DNA of 64,000 nt, from assembly GCF_031656215.1 (NCBI RefSeq), contig NZ_CP134228.1, forward strand, positions 2,127,001-2,191,000, written 5' to 3'. Made by a program: the position numbers and the translations under genes. Source of the DNA: Mesorhizobium koreense (lineage in GTDB: Bacteria; Pseudomonadota; Alphaproteobacteria; Rhizobiales; Rhizobiaceae). Below are positions 43,552 to 54,050 of the stretch, piece by piece. Within the stretch, counting starts at the first letter, position 1, and every line of letters begins with the position of its first letter. The notes beneath the pieces were generated by a model. That model searched no databases and had not been told where the DNA came from. It saw only the letters and a list, made by a program, of their open reading frames with translations.

Positions 43552-44394
43552 TCAGACTGCCTCGGCGACATTCCACTTGAGGCTCATGCGCTCCGCCCAG
43601 GAAATGAGACCGAAGAAGAAGGCGGAGAAGCAGGAACCGACCACGATGGTGGCGTAGAGAAGCGGCGAGTCGAAATTGTAGGTCGCCTGGATGATAAGCG
43701 CCCCGATGCCGGTGGTGGAGCCGATCCACTCGCCGACGATGGCGCCGATCACCGAGGTGGCGGCGGCGATCTTCAGGGCCGAGAACAGGTAGGGCAGCGA
43801 GTTCTTGAACCTCAGCTTGAAGAAAATCTCCGTCGGCGAGGCCGACAGGATGCGCATCAGTTCCATGTGCTGCGGGTTCACGTTCCTGAGGCCGCGCGTC
43901 ATGTTGACCAGCGTCGGGAAGAAACAGATCATCGCGGCGATGGCGATCTTCGCGGACATGCCGTTGCCGAGGAGCAGGACGAGGATCGGCGCATAGGCCA
44001 TGACCGGGATGGTGTGGACCATCACCGCGACGGGAAAGAAGGCTTCCTCCACAGTGCGCTGGTAGACGAAGCTCGTCGCGATCAGGACCGCCGCGATGTT
44101 GCCGATGAGGAAGCCGGAAATCGCCTCGATCGCGGTTGGACCGAGATTCGACATCAACAGCCCGAATTTCTGCACGAGCATCATCGCGACCGCGCTAGGC
44201 GCTGGTGCAATGAAGGGCCGGATCCCGAAAATGTGGACCGAGGCCTCCCAGATCACGAGAATGCCGACCGTCGCGATGACCGGCAGCAGCCGGCGACGCC
44301 AGGCGAGGTAGCGGCGGGTTGCGTCGAAGTGGGCTTGCGCGTCGTCGTCGAAGGTCTTGGACACGGGCGCGGCTTCAATGGCGGAGGCGGACAT
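43552..44394 (-). CDS. ABC transporter permease (SsuC/TauC-like)
   Basis: A 280-residue permease with about six membrane helices and the EAA-type loop (NVNPQHMELMRILSASPTEI, FFKLRFKNSLPYLFSALKIA). It belongs to the group moving sulfonates, nitrate, pyrimidine precursors and similar small compounds. Its start overlaps the ATPase stop by one base (TGATG). Confidence 0.93.
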   Translation of the reverse strand: MSASAIEAAPVSKTFDDDAQAHFDATRRYLAWRRRLLPVIATVGILVIWEASVHIFGIRPFIAPAPSAVAMMLVQKFGLLMSNLGPTAIEAISGFLIGNIAAVLIATSFVYQRTVEEAFFPVAVMVHTIPVMAYAPILVLLLGNGMSAKIAIAAMICFFPTLVNMTRGLRNVNPQHMELMRILSASPTEIFFKLRFKNSLPYLFSALKIAAATSVIGAIVGEWIGSTTGIGALIIQATYNFDSPLLYATIVVGSCFSAFFFGLISWAERMSLKWNVAEAV

Positions 44395-45203
44395 CAGCAG
44401 GTCTCCAGCACACGGCGCAGATGCGCGGCAAGTTCGATGAATTGGAGGCTTTCGCGTTGTTCGATGCGGCGCGGGTTCGGAAGCGGAACGGGGACCGTTT
44501 CGCGGACACGGCCCGGACGGGCGGCGAGCAGCAGGACTTTCTGGCCGAGGAAGGCCGCCTCGTAGATGGAATGCGTTACGAAGAGGATCGTCGTACCGGT
44601 TTCCTCCCAGATGCTCAGGAGTTCCTCATTCAGCCGGTCGCGCGTGATCTCGTCGAGCGCGCCGAACGGCTCGTCCATGAGCAGCAGCTTGGGATCGTTG
44701 ACCAACGCGCGGGCGATCGAAACGCGCTGGCGCATACCGCCCGACAATTCATGGGGGAGGGCCTTTTCCCAGCCGGCCAGCCCGACCAGTTCCAGAAGTT
44801 CCGCGGGCGTGCGGCGGCTGGGACGGCTGTTCTTGCCGCCGACCTCGAGCGGAAGGGAGACGTTTTCGAGCGCCGTGCGCCAGGGCAAGAGCGCCGCGTC
44901 CTGGAAGACGAAGCCGATGTCGCGGCGGGCGCGGGCGGCGGAGGCGTCGCCGCCCAATATCCTGACGCTGCCGGAAGTCGGCTGGATCAGGTCCGAGACG
45001 ACCCTCAGCAGCGTGGACTTGCCGCAGCCCGACGGTCCAAGAAGCGTCAGGAAGCCACCATTCGGCACGGTGAGATCGATGTTCTCGAGCGCGGTTACCG
45101 TACCGCGCTCGGTGGTGAAACGCACGGTGACGCGCGAGAGCTCGACGGCCGCCGCCGTGGCGGCCGATTTACGGTCGGTTTGCTCCAGGACGGCGGCTTC
45201 CAT
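44394..45203 (-). CDS. ABC transporter ATP-binding protein (SsuB/TauB-like)
   Basis: A 269-residue ATPase. Walker A is LLGPSGCGKSTLLRVV, signature LSGGMRQRVSIARALVNDPK, Walker B LLLMDEPFGALDEITRDRL. It energises the permease encoded directly downstream and is preceded by the substrate-binding protein gene (11-base gap). Confidence 0.95.
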   Translation of the reverse strand: MEAAVLEQTDRKSAATAAAVELSRVTVRFTTERGTVTALENIDLTVPNGGFLTLLGPSGCGKSTLLRVVSDLIQPTSGSVRILGGDASAARARRDIGFVFQDAALLPWRTALENVSLPLEVGGKNSRPSRRTPAELLELVGLAGWEKALPHELSGGMRQRVSIARALVNDPKLLLMDEPFGALDEITRDRLNEELLSIWEETGTTILFVTHSIYEAAFLGQKVLLLAARPGRVRETVPVPLPNPRRIEQRESLQFIELAAHLRRVLETC

Positions 45204-45214
45204 CGGGATCCTCC

Positions 45215-46249
45215 TCAGCCGATCTTCGGTCGCGAATCTTTGGTCATGTCGAGGATAGCCGTCGACACCACGCTCTCCAGTTTGGGTGTGCCGGCGGAGA
45301 ACTGGCCGAGGTCGGCATAGGTCTTGATCTGCTCCTGCCAGACGGCCGTGTCGAAGCTGCCCCAGCCATGTTCCTTGGTGCGCTCGGTGAACTCGTAAGA
45401 CAGCATGACGGGTGCGCCCGCCAATTCGTCCTTCTTGATCAGGTTCGGATATTCCTGGACGAGGAGATCGACGGCCTTTTCAGGATTGTCCTTGCAATAG
45501 GCCCAGCCCTTGCCGGCGGCGCGCAGGAAGGCAGCGAGCAGTTCCGCCTTGTTCTTCAACGTGTCCTGCGTGGCGTAGTAGGGCAGGCCGTAGAGCTGGA
45601 TGCCCTCGTCCCACAGCCTCATCGTCACGTAGTCCGGCCCCAGCATCTTGAGCTGGGTGATGCTCGTCGCCCAGCCGGTGAAGGCGTCCACCTGGCCGGT
45701 GACGAGCGGCGTAAAGTCGGAGCCGACAATAACCTTCTCGACCTTGTCTTCGGGAATGTTGTGCTTCTTCAGAAGCGCGGTCAGCAGGATCTGGCCGGTC
45801 GCCTGGATGCCGATCTTCTTGCCGATCATGTCTTTTGGCGTCCTGATCGGGTTCTTGGCGAGCGAGAAGAATGCGTAGGGGTGCTTCTGGGCACCGATCG
45901 CGAAGCAAGTCACAGGAATATGCTGCGACGCCGCCAGCATGAGGGACGGGCTGGAGGAGACCTGCCCGACCTCGTAGCGGCCGGAGGCCACGATCGCAAC
46001 GCCGTCGATGCTCGGCCCGCCGGGCTGGATGGCGAAGTCGATCTTCTCTTCCTCGAAATAGCCGAGACGCTTGGCGGCGACCTCGCCGATCTGGTTGCCG
46101 CCGGTGATCCAGCCGAGCTGCATATTGACCGGCTGCGTGCCACCGGCGGCCATGCCGCGACTTGTGACGATCGTCGGCAGGGCGAGCGCGCCAGCCAATC
46201 CGGCGCCCGCTTTCAGCATGTTGCGCCGTGAAATCCGTGTAATGTTCAT
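45215..46249 (-). CDS. ABC transporter substrate-binding protein 1 (NMT1/THI5-like, Tat signal)
   Basis: A 344-residue periplasmic binding protein with a twin-arginine signal (SRRNMLKAGAGLAGALALPT). Mature motifs include MQLGWITGGNQIGEVAAKRL, GYFEEEKIDFAIQPGGPSID and DMIGKKIGIQATGQILL. The ATG at 46249 follows GGAGGTTTAGA. It is a close paralogue of the protein at 46786 and lies directly ahead of the ATPase gene. Confidence 0.93.
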   Translation of the reverse strand: MNITRISRRNMLKAGAGLAGALALPTIVTSRGMAAGGTQPVNMQLGWITGGNQIGEVAAKRLGYFEEEKIDFAIQPGGPSIDGVAIVASGRYEVGQVSSSPSLMLAASQHIPVTCFAIGAQKHPYAFFSLAKNPIRTPKDMIGKKIGIQATGQILLTALLKKHNIPEDKVEKVIVGSDFTPLVTGQVDAFTGWATSITQLKMLGPDYVTMRLWDEGIQLYGLPYYATQDTLKNKAELLAAFLRAAGKGWAYCKDNPEKAVDLLVQEYPNLIKKDELAGAPVMLSYEFTERTKEHGWGSFDTAVWQEQIKTYADLGQFSAGTPKLESVVSTAILDMTKDSRPKIG

Positions 46250-46328
46250 TCTAAACCTCCCATGTCTTGTACTTGAAAGCCGGGGTTCCCTTTCCGGCTG
46301 CATCCGTCCGGCAAAGCCGGCCCGGAAT

Positions 46329-46775
46329 TCATACCCAGCGTATAAGAACGTGATCCGCCGACATCACGCTCTCCCCACGTTGATTGACCACATTCATGGT
46401 CTCGATAATTCGCCTCACGCCCTTCCGCTTCGGGTCCATCTCACAACTGGTCACCTCCACGTCGACACTGATTGTATCCCCGATAAAAACCGGCTTGCGA
46501 TAGCGGACGCGGTCGTAACCGTAGGAGATCCTCAATCCCTTCGAGAGGTCGGTATCGAATTTCAGCCCCATCGCGATCGAGAGCGTCAGCGTCCCATGCG
46601 CGATCCGCTGTCCATAGGGCGTCTTGCTGGCGGCTTCGGCGTCAAGATGCGCCGGGAACAGGTCGCCCGTCTGCCCCGCGTGGAAGATGATGTCGGCCTC
46701 GGAGATGGTGCGGCCGCGCGTCTTGTAGGAATATCCCACCCGATCGCATTCCGGCCTGATCTCTTCCTGTGTCAT
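46329..46775 (-). CDS. MaoC-like dehydratase
   Basis: A 148-residue hot-dog-fold protein. The hydratase motif region is ADIIFHAGQTGDLFPAHLDA, TPYGQRIAHGTLTLSIAMGL, with the Asp and His of the R-specific hydratase site. It ends DHVLIRWV. It likely adds or removes water on an acyl-CoA in the pathway of this operon. It sits between two substrate-binding protein genes, starting 10 bases after the stop of the second. Confidence 0.9.
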   Translation of the reverse strand: MTQEEIRPECDRVGYSYKTRGRTISEADIIFHAGQTGDLFPAHLDAEAASKTPYGQRIAHGTLTLSIAMGLKFDTDLSKGLRISYGYDRVRYRKPVFIGDTISVDVEVTSCEMDPKRKGVRRIIETMNVVNQRGESVMSADHVLIRWV

Positions 46776-46785
46776 TTTCTTCCCA

Positions 46786-47820
46786 TCAACCGATTTTGGC
46801 ACGAACGTCCTTGGTCGCGGCCAGGATGCTCTCGTCGATGACGTTGTCGACCTTCGGAGCGCCGGCCGAGAATTGTCCGAGCCCGTCATAGAGCGCGATC
46901 TGGTCTTCCCACAGGTCGCGGCGGAAATGTCCCCATCCGTATTCCTTCGTGTCGGCATTGAAGGTGACGGAGACGGCCACTGCAGCGGCGTCGGTTTCCC
47001 CGGCGAGATCGAGGTTGGGTAATTCCTTCACCAGCAATCCAGCCGCCTTGGCGGAGTCTTCACGGGCAAGCGCCCAGCCACGGGAAGAGGCCTTCATGAA
47101 CTTGGCGTAGAGCTCAGGATCTTCCTTCAGCCGGTCGGCCTGTGCGTAGTAGTTGTTGGCGTAGAGCTTGATGCCGACATCCCACAGGCGCATCCTGACG
47201 GCGTCGGGACCGAGAATCTTGAGGTTGGTCGTATTGGTCTGCCAGGCCGTAATCACGTCCACCTGGCCGGTGAGCAGCGGAGTGAGCTCCGATCCCGTGA
47301 TCTGGACCTTCACCTGGTCTTCCGGAATGCCATGTTTCTTTAAGAGAGCCGTGACCAGGATCTTCGTCGTCTGCGGAATGCCGACGCGCTTGCCGATCAG
47401 GTCCTTGGGCTCGCGGACCGGGGCCTTGGGCAGCGAATAGAAGGCGAAGGGGTGTTCCTGGAAGCCGACGCCGAAACAGCGGATCGGAATGTGTTGGGAG
47501 GCGGCGAGCATGATGGAGGGGCTCGACGGCATCACGCCCATCTCGTACTGGCCCGATGCGACCATGGCGAGGCCATCGATGTTGGGCCCGCCGGGCTGCA
47601 GCTTGAAATCGATGCCTTCTTCCTCGAAATAGCCCATCTGCTTGGCCACGATCTCGCCAAGCTGATTGCCGTTGGCAAGCCAGCCGAGCTGCATATTCAG
47701 GGTCTTGGTACCTTTGGCGGCAAAGACGCGTCCGGAAAGTATCGTCGGCATGGCCAGCGCGCCGGCCACCGCGGCACCTGCCTTGAGCACGCCGCGGCGC
47801 GAGAGCCCGTTTCGATCCAT
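46786..47820 (-). CDS. ABC transporter substrate-binding protein 2 (NMT1/THI5-like, Tat signal)
   Basis: A 344-residue paralogue of the protein at 45215. It has a Tat-type signal (LSRRGVLKAGAAVAGALAMP) and the same blocks (MQLGWLANGNQLGEIVAKQM, FKLQPGGPNIDGLAMVASGQ, DLIGKRVGIPQTTKILVTAL). Start is the ATG at 47820 behind GGAGGAGTTGA. It is the first gene of the operon; the divergent LysR gene starts 183 bases away. Confidence 0.93.
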   Translation of the reverse strand: MDRNGLSRRGVLKAGAAVAGALAMPTILSGRVFAAKGTKTLNMQLGWLANGNQLGEIVAKQMGYFEEEGIDFKLQPGGPNIDGLAMVASGQYEMGVMPSSPSIMLAASQHIPIRCFGVGFQEHPFAFYSLPKAPVREPKDLIGKRVGIPQTTKILVTALLKKHGIPEDQVKVQITGSELTPLLTGQVDVITAWQTNTTNLKILGPDAVRMRLWDVGIKLYANNYYAQADRLKEDPELYAKFMKASSRGWALAREDSAKAAGLLVKELPNLDLAGETDAAAVAVSVTFNADTKEYGWGHFRRDLWEDQIALYDGLGQFSAGAPKVDNVIDESILAATKDVRAKIG

Positions 47821-48003
47821 TCAACTCCTCCTGTTGCGGGTGGGAACCTGGCTCCGGTCCCGCATCTCCTCCGATACTCCACCGACCGCTGCGTACCACG
47901 GCACGCAGCCGGGCGCGGGCGGCATCAGTCATGAAGTCAAGCCACTTTAGAGGTAGCCAGGTGCTGTCAGGAAGCATAAAGATTCGACAGAGGTGCTGCC
48001 AAA

Positions 48004-48993
48004 ATGGCATCACCGTATGCGGAGTGTCTCGCCATGCATGCCGCCATCCTCCGCTACATCGACCAAGTTGCCCGCATGGGCTCGATCCGCCGTGCCGCAA
48101 GCGCACTCAACGTGGCGTCATCGGCGGTCAATCGGCAAATCCTCAAGCTCGAAGCGGATTTCGGCACGCCGCTTTTCGAACGGGTTGGCAACGGCGTGCG
48201 CCCAACGGCAGCCGGCGAATTCGTCATCCGCCATGCGCGCGATACGCTGGCGAAGTGGCAGAGTACCTGCCTGGAGGTTTCGGCGCTTTCGGGCGACGTC
48301 CAGGGCGAGGTGCGGGTCGTTACTATTCCCTCGCCGATCGTGCGGCTTTTGCCTCGGGCCGTCGGGAAGACCACCCGCCAGCATCCGCACATCTCCTATC
48401 GCATCATCGACGCCAGCCCCAACGAGCACGCCGAGGAGATGCGCGCTGGACGGCCCGATATCGCCGTTCTCTTTATCGACCGGCGTTATCGCGGTTATCA
48501 GGTTGCGGCGCGCATTCGCATGCGGCTTGGCGCCATTATGCGGCCCGAGCATCCGCTGGCGAAGCGCTCGGAACTGACGCTGACCGAATGCGCGTCCTAT
48601 CCGGTGGTGATGCTCAATGATCCCTGGATCCTGAACGCCACGGCGGAAGCCGAGTTCACCCATTCGGGCGCGCAGTTCAAGGCGTTGGTCGTCACCAATT
48701 CGCTCGCCATGACCAAGGAGAGCATACATGCCGGACTGGGCGTCGGCTTCTTCACGCCGCTGGGCTTCGTTGATGAACTGAAGGCCGGCACTCTCGTCCA
48801 TGTACCGCTCGCGGAACCTGATCTTTCCGCGAGCGAGATCGGGCTCCTGATCCATCGCGACCGCCAGTCCTATCCGGCGGTGCGGGCGCTCAGCGCCAAT
48901 CTGGTCGCCGAATTCGCCAACATGGAGCAGGACCTCGGAACGTTACCGCAATACGGCGACGGCAATTCGTTCAAAGCCGCCCGTTCGGGATGA
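48004..48993 (+). CDS. LysR-family transcriptional regulator
   Basis: A 329-residue LysR regulator with N-terminal winged HTH (GSIRRAASALNVASSAVNRQ, ILKLEADFGTPLFERVGNGV) and a C-terminal ligand domain. It diverges from the uptake/catabolic operon and probably controls it. The spacer holds CTGTC (47964) and GACAG (47986) as an inverted pair and AGGTGCTG twice (47959, 47991), possible operator parts. The ATG at 48004 has AGAGGTG upstream; the ATG at 48034 is an alternative closer to the usual LysR start. Confidence 0.93.
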   Translation: MASPYAECLAMHAAILRYIDQVARMGSIRRAASALNVASSAVNRQILKLEADFGTPLFERVGNGVRPTAAGEFVIRHARDTLAKWQSTCLEVSALSGDVQGEVRVVTIPSPIVRLLPRAVGKTTRQHPHISYRIIDASPNEHAEEMRAGRPDIAVLFIDRRYRGYQVAARIRMRLGAIMRPEHPLAKRSELTLTECASYPVVMLNDPWILNATAEAEFTHSGAQFKALVVTNSLAMTKESIHAGLGVGFFTPLGFVDELKAGTLVHVPLAEPDLSASEIGLLIHRDRQSYPAVRALSANLVAEFANMEQDLGTLPQYGDGNSFKAARSG

Positions 48994-49080
48994 CATCGAC
49001 CTTTGGCTCCCATTCGCCGTCAGTAGCAACCCATCGAGCCTCGTTCGAAATGGCGGCATCCCCGTGACAAGGATGCAATT

Positions 49081-51879
49081 CTATTCAGCAGCCTCGATGT
49101 GTCTGGAAAGCGGTGCCACGCGCGCTGCGCAATATTTGAACTCCGGGATCTTGCCGTAGGGGTCGAGCATCGGATTGGTGAGCCTGTTTGCAGGGCTCTC
49201 GTTGAAGCAGAAGGGCATGAATATCATGCCGTCAGCGACTTCCCTGTCGGCGCGCAGGATGGCTTCGGTCGTACCGCGCCTGGTTTCAACTTCGATCAGG
49301 TCGCCGATCCGAAGGCCCTGCCGTTCGATCTCGTAAGGGTTCATCGCAGCGATGCCCTGCGGCTCGATGGCGTTGAGTACGCCCGCGCGCCTTGTCATGG
49401 CGCCCGTATGCCAGTGTTCGAGCATACGCCCGGTGGTGAGCACCAGCGGATATTGCTCGTCCGGCACTTCGGCCGGCGGCAGGAGATCCGTCGGCACGAT
49501 GCGGCCACGCCCGTCGGATGTCGGGAAGCCGGAGGTAAAGACGATCTCGTTTCCCGGTACATCCGGACCGTCTGCCGGATAGATGACCGAATCCTCGCGT
49601 TCGATGCGCTCCCACGAGATGTGGTCGAGCGACGGCATGACCTTCGTCATCTCGGTGTAAACATCCGAAACATGGGCGTAGTTCCAGTCGAGCCCCAGCC
49701 GCCGGGCGAGATCGATGATGATGTCGAGATCCTGACGCGCCTCGCCCGGCAGGTCGAGCGCCGGCCGGCCGATCTGCACCTGCCGGTTGGTGTTCGTATA
49801 GGTGCCGAGCTTCTCGGCATGTGCCGAAGCCGGCAGCACCACGTCCGCATGCCAGGCGGTTTCGGTCATGAAAATATCCTGCACCACCAGATGGTCGAGC
49901 TTGGCGAGCGCGGCGCGGGCGTGGGTCTGATCGGGATCCGACATCGCCGGATTCTCGCCCATGATGTACATGCCCTTGATCTCGTCCGCATGGATAGCGT
50001 CGATGATTTCGACCACGGTCAGGCCGCGCTTCGGGTCCAGCGTCTGGCCCCAGAAATTCTCGTACTGGCTGCGGATGTCGATATTCTCCACCGATTTGTA
50101 GTCGGCATAGTACATCGGGATCAGGCCGACATCGGAAGCGCCCTGGACGTTGTTCTGGCCACGCAGGGGATGGAGGCCGGTGCCCGGCCTCCCGACATGA
50201 CCGGTGATCAGCGCCAGCGCGATCAGGCAGCGCGAATTGTCGGTGCCATGGGTATGCTGGGAAACACCCATGCCCCAGAAAATCATCGAGCGCTCGGACT
50301 TGGCGTAGATGCGCGCCACATCGCGCAGCACCGAGGCCTCGATGCCGCACACCTCCGACATCGCCTCCGGCGAGAAGTCCTTGACCTTGTTCTTCAACGC
50401 CTCGAAGCCGGTCACGTTGGCCTGGATGTACTGCTCGTCGTAGAGCTTTTCCTCCACGATGACGTGCAGGAGCGCGTTGAGCATAGCCACGTCGCTGCCC
50501 GGCTTGAACTGCAGCGAATAGGTGGCATGGCGCATGATATCCTGGCGGCGCGGATCCATGACGATCAGTTTCAGGCCGCGCTTGACCGCCTGCTTGAAAT
50601 AAGTCGCCGCGACCGGATGGTTGGTGGTTGGGCGGGCGCCGATGATGATGGCGCATTCGGCCTTCGTGACATCCATGAAGGGCGCTGAAACCGCGCCCGA
50701 ACCGACGCCCTCCATGAGAGCGGCGACGGAAGAGGCGTGGCAGAGGCGCGTGCAATGGTCGACATTGTTGGTGCCGAACCCCTGGCGCACCAGCTTCTGG
50801 AACAGGTAGGCTTCTTCGTTGGAGCCCTTTGCCGAACCGAAACCCGCCAGCGCGGAGCCGCCATTTTCCTTGAGGATCTTCTTGAGGCCACCGGCGGCGC
50901 GTTCCATCGCCTCCTCCCAGGTCGCCTCGCGGAACACGGTCAGCGGATCGACGCCGCGCAGATCGATGTCGCCGGCTTTCGGAGCGTCGTCGCGACGGAT
51001 CAACGGCCTGGTCAGGCGCTCCGGCGACATCGCATAATCGAAGCCGAAACGGCCCTTGACGCAGAGGCGGTTCTCGTTGGACGGGCCGTCGCGGCCGTCC
51101 ACCTGGACGATCCTGTTGTCCTTGACGGCGACTTTCGTCTGGCAGCCGACGCCGCAGAAGGGGCAGACGCTGTCGACGATCTTGTCGAACTCCTGAATGG
51201 CGCGCCTCTTGCCGGCCGGGTCCATCAGCGTCTTTTCATAAAGCGCGCCGGTCGGGCAGGCCTGCACGCACTCGCCGCAGGTCACGCAGGTCGACAGCCC
51301 CATCGGGTCGTGGATGTCGAAGACCGGAATGGTGTGGTCGGAGCGCTCGGCCATGCCGATGACGTCGTTGACCTGGACCTCGCGGCAGGCGCGCACGCAT
51401 GCCCCACAGGCGATACAGGCGTCGAGATTGACCGCGATCGCCGGATTGGAGATGTCGAACTCCGGCTCGGGATGGTGCGCGCCGGCGAACTTCGACCGGT
51501 AGCGCTCGCTGCCCGAAATCCCCATCGACGAGGCCCATTGCCAGAATGCCGACTGGTTGTCGGGGCCTTCCTCGGCCGGCCGCATGTTGCTCGCCAAAAG
51601 CTCGAACACCATGGCGCGCGACTTTTCGGCGCGCTCGGTGTCGGTCTTGACGACCATGCCTTTCGTCGGCTTGCGGATGCAGGAGGCGGCAAGCACGCGC
51701 TCGCCCTCGATATCGACCATGCAGGCGCGGCAATTGCCGTCCGGACGATAGCCGGGCAGATCGACATGGCACAGGTGCGGGATGTCGGTGCCTTCGCGCT
51801 TCGCCACTTCCCAGATGGTTTCACCTTCGGCCGCCGTGACCGTCTTTCCGTCCAGGGTGAATTCGATCATATCCGCCAT
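49081..51879 (-). CDS. fdsA: NAD-dependent formate dehydrogenase, catalytic alpha subunit
   Basis: A 932-residue Mo/W-bis-MGD formate dehydrogenase. The N-terminal 2Fe-2S domain has Cys 37, 50, 53 and 67. Two 4Fe-4S motifs follow: CIACGACVRAC and CVTCGECVQACPTGAL. The catalytic domain begins with a further 4Fe-4S site (SVCPFCGVGC, CVKGRFG) and has RLCHASSVAALM, where Cys (not selenocysteine) and His form the active site. The C-terminal part binds the pterin cofactor. It oxidises formate to CO2. It starts one base after the beta subunit gene, on the same strand. Confidence 0.95.
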   Translation of the reverse strand: MADMIEFTLDGKTVTAAEGETIWEVAKREGTDIPHLCHVDLPGYRPDGNCRACMVDIEGERVLAASCIRKPTKGMVVKTDTERAEKSRAMVFELLASNMRPAEEGPDNQSAFWQWASSMGISGSERYRSKFAGAHHPEPEFDISNPAIAVNLDACIACGACVRACREVQVNDVIGMAERSDHTIPVFDIHDPMGLSTCVTCGECVQACPTGALYEKTLMDPAGKRRAIQEFDKIVDSVCPFCGVGCQTKVAVKDNRIVQVDGRDGPSNENRLCVKGRFGFDYAMSPERLTRPLIRRDDAPKAGDIDLRGVDPLTVFREATWEEAMERAAGGLKKILKENGGSALAGFGSAKGSNEEAYLFQKLVRQGFGTNNVDHCTRLCHASSVAALMEGVGSGAVSAPFMDVTKAECAIIIGARPTTNHPVAATYFKQAVKRGLKLIVMDPRRQDIMRHATYSLQFKPGSDVAMLNALLHVIVEEKLYDEQYIQANVTGFEALKNKVKDFSPEAMSEVCGIEASVLRDVARIYAKSERSMIFWGMGVSQHTHGTDNSRCLIALALITGHVGRPGTGLHPLRGQNNVQGASDVGLIPMYYADYKSVENIDIRSQYENFWGQTLDPKRGLTVVEIIDAIHADEIKGMYIMGENPAMSDPDQTHARAALAKLDHLVVQDIFMTETAWHADVVLPASAHAEKLGTYTNTNRQVQIGRPALDLPGEARQDLDIIIDLARRLGLDWNYAHVSDVYTEMTKVMPSLDHISWERIEREDSVIYPADGPDVPGNEIVFTSGFPTSDGRGRIVPTDLLPPAEVPDEQYPLVLTTGRMLEHWHTGAMTRRAGVLNAIEPQGIAAMNPYEIERQGLRIGDLIEVETRRGTTEAILRADREVADGMIFMPFCFNESPANRLTNPMLDPYGKIPEFKYCAARVAPLSRHIEAAE

Positions 51880-51880
51880 A

Positions 51881-53554
<1,674 letters not shown>

Positions 53555-53655
53555 GTCGTTTCTCCCCGGCCGCCCTGATCGAAAGGTGCTTCCAGCCACC
53601 AATCATGTTGCCGCCATGTTCGCTACAGGTTGCAGCATCCGTCCGGCAAATTCCA

Positions 53656-53695
53656 CCCCCGACTTTCCTCCAAATCCCCCGACTTTCCTCCAAAT
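53656..53695. repeat. Perfect 20-bp tandem repeat upstream of fdsB
   Basis: The unit CCCCCGACTTTCCTCCAAAT occurs twice without a gap (53656-53675, 53676-53695), about 100-140 bases ahead of the fdsB start. On the gene strand each unit carries ATTTGGAGGAAAGTCGGGGG. Two complete units, each about two helical turns, suggest an operator or a recent duplication. Two TTTGTCG boxes (minus strand, 53723-53729 and 53742-53748) lie further upstream. Confidence 0.75.
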
Positions 53696-53774
53696 CAATG
53701 GGCTGTCGAGGCCGTCCAAACGCGACAAACGCTGGCGGAAACGACAAATCGCGTCCATTTCAGGAGGAATGACG

Positions 53775-54014
53775 CTAGGCAGCCGGCCCCATCGCTTTCT
53801 CGATCACGAAGACGATATGATTGCCGTCCCGTTCCGTCGCCTCGAGGCGATCGCCCGTTTCATTGATCAGATTGGGAATATCGATGGCTGCCAGCGGGTC
53901 GGTGCAGCGAACCTCGAGGCGATCGCCCGGGCCGATACTCTTCAGCGCCTTGCGGGTCTTCAGCGCCGGCAGGGGACATTTCAGCCCCGTCAGATCAAGC
54001 TGCGTCATTGCCAT
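53775..54014 (-). CDS. TusA-family sulfurtransferase
   Basis: A 79-residue TusA-like protein with the family motif LDLTGLKCPLPALKTRKALK, in which Cys of KCPLP is the sulfur carrier. The position between moeA and the formate dehydrogenase genes suggests a role in sulfur delivery to the metal cofactor, together with FdhD. That link is an inference; other TusA-like proteins act in tRNA thiolation. The start could also be the second Met (ATG two codons later). Confidence 0.88.
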   Translation of the reverse strand: MAMTQLDLTGLKCPLPALKTRKALKSIGPGDRLEVRCTDPLAAIDIPNLINETGDRLEATERDGNHIVFVIEKAMGPAA

Positions 54015-54050
54015 GGTTGGCGCATAGAATGGCCGTCGGCGAGGAACTCG

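Noticed and set aside
42895-44565. Plus-strand open frame of 556 codons over the FAD oxidoreductase and permease
   Set aside because: Highly charged Arg/Asp/His-rich sequence typical of antisense frames; both minus-strand genes are well supported.
49099-50688. Plus-strand open frame of 529 codons over fdsA
   Set aside because: Antisense shadow of the formate dehydrogenase alpha subunit; no recognisable protein family.
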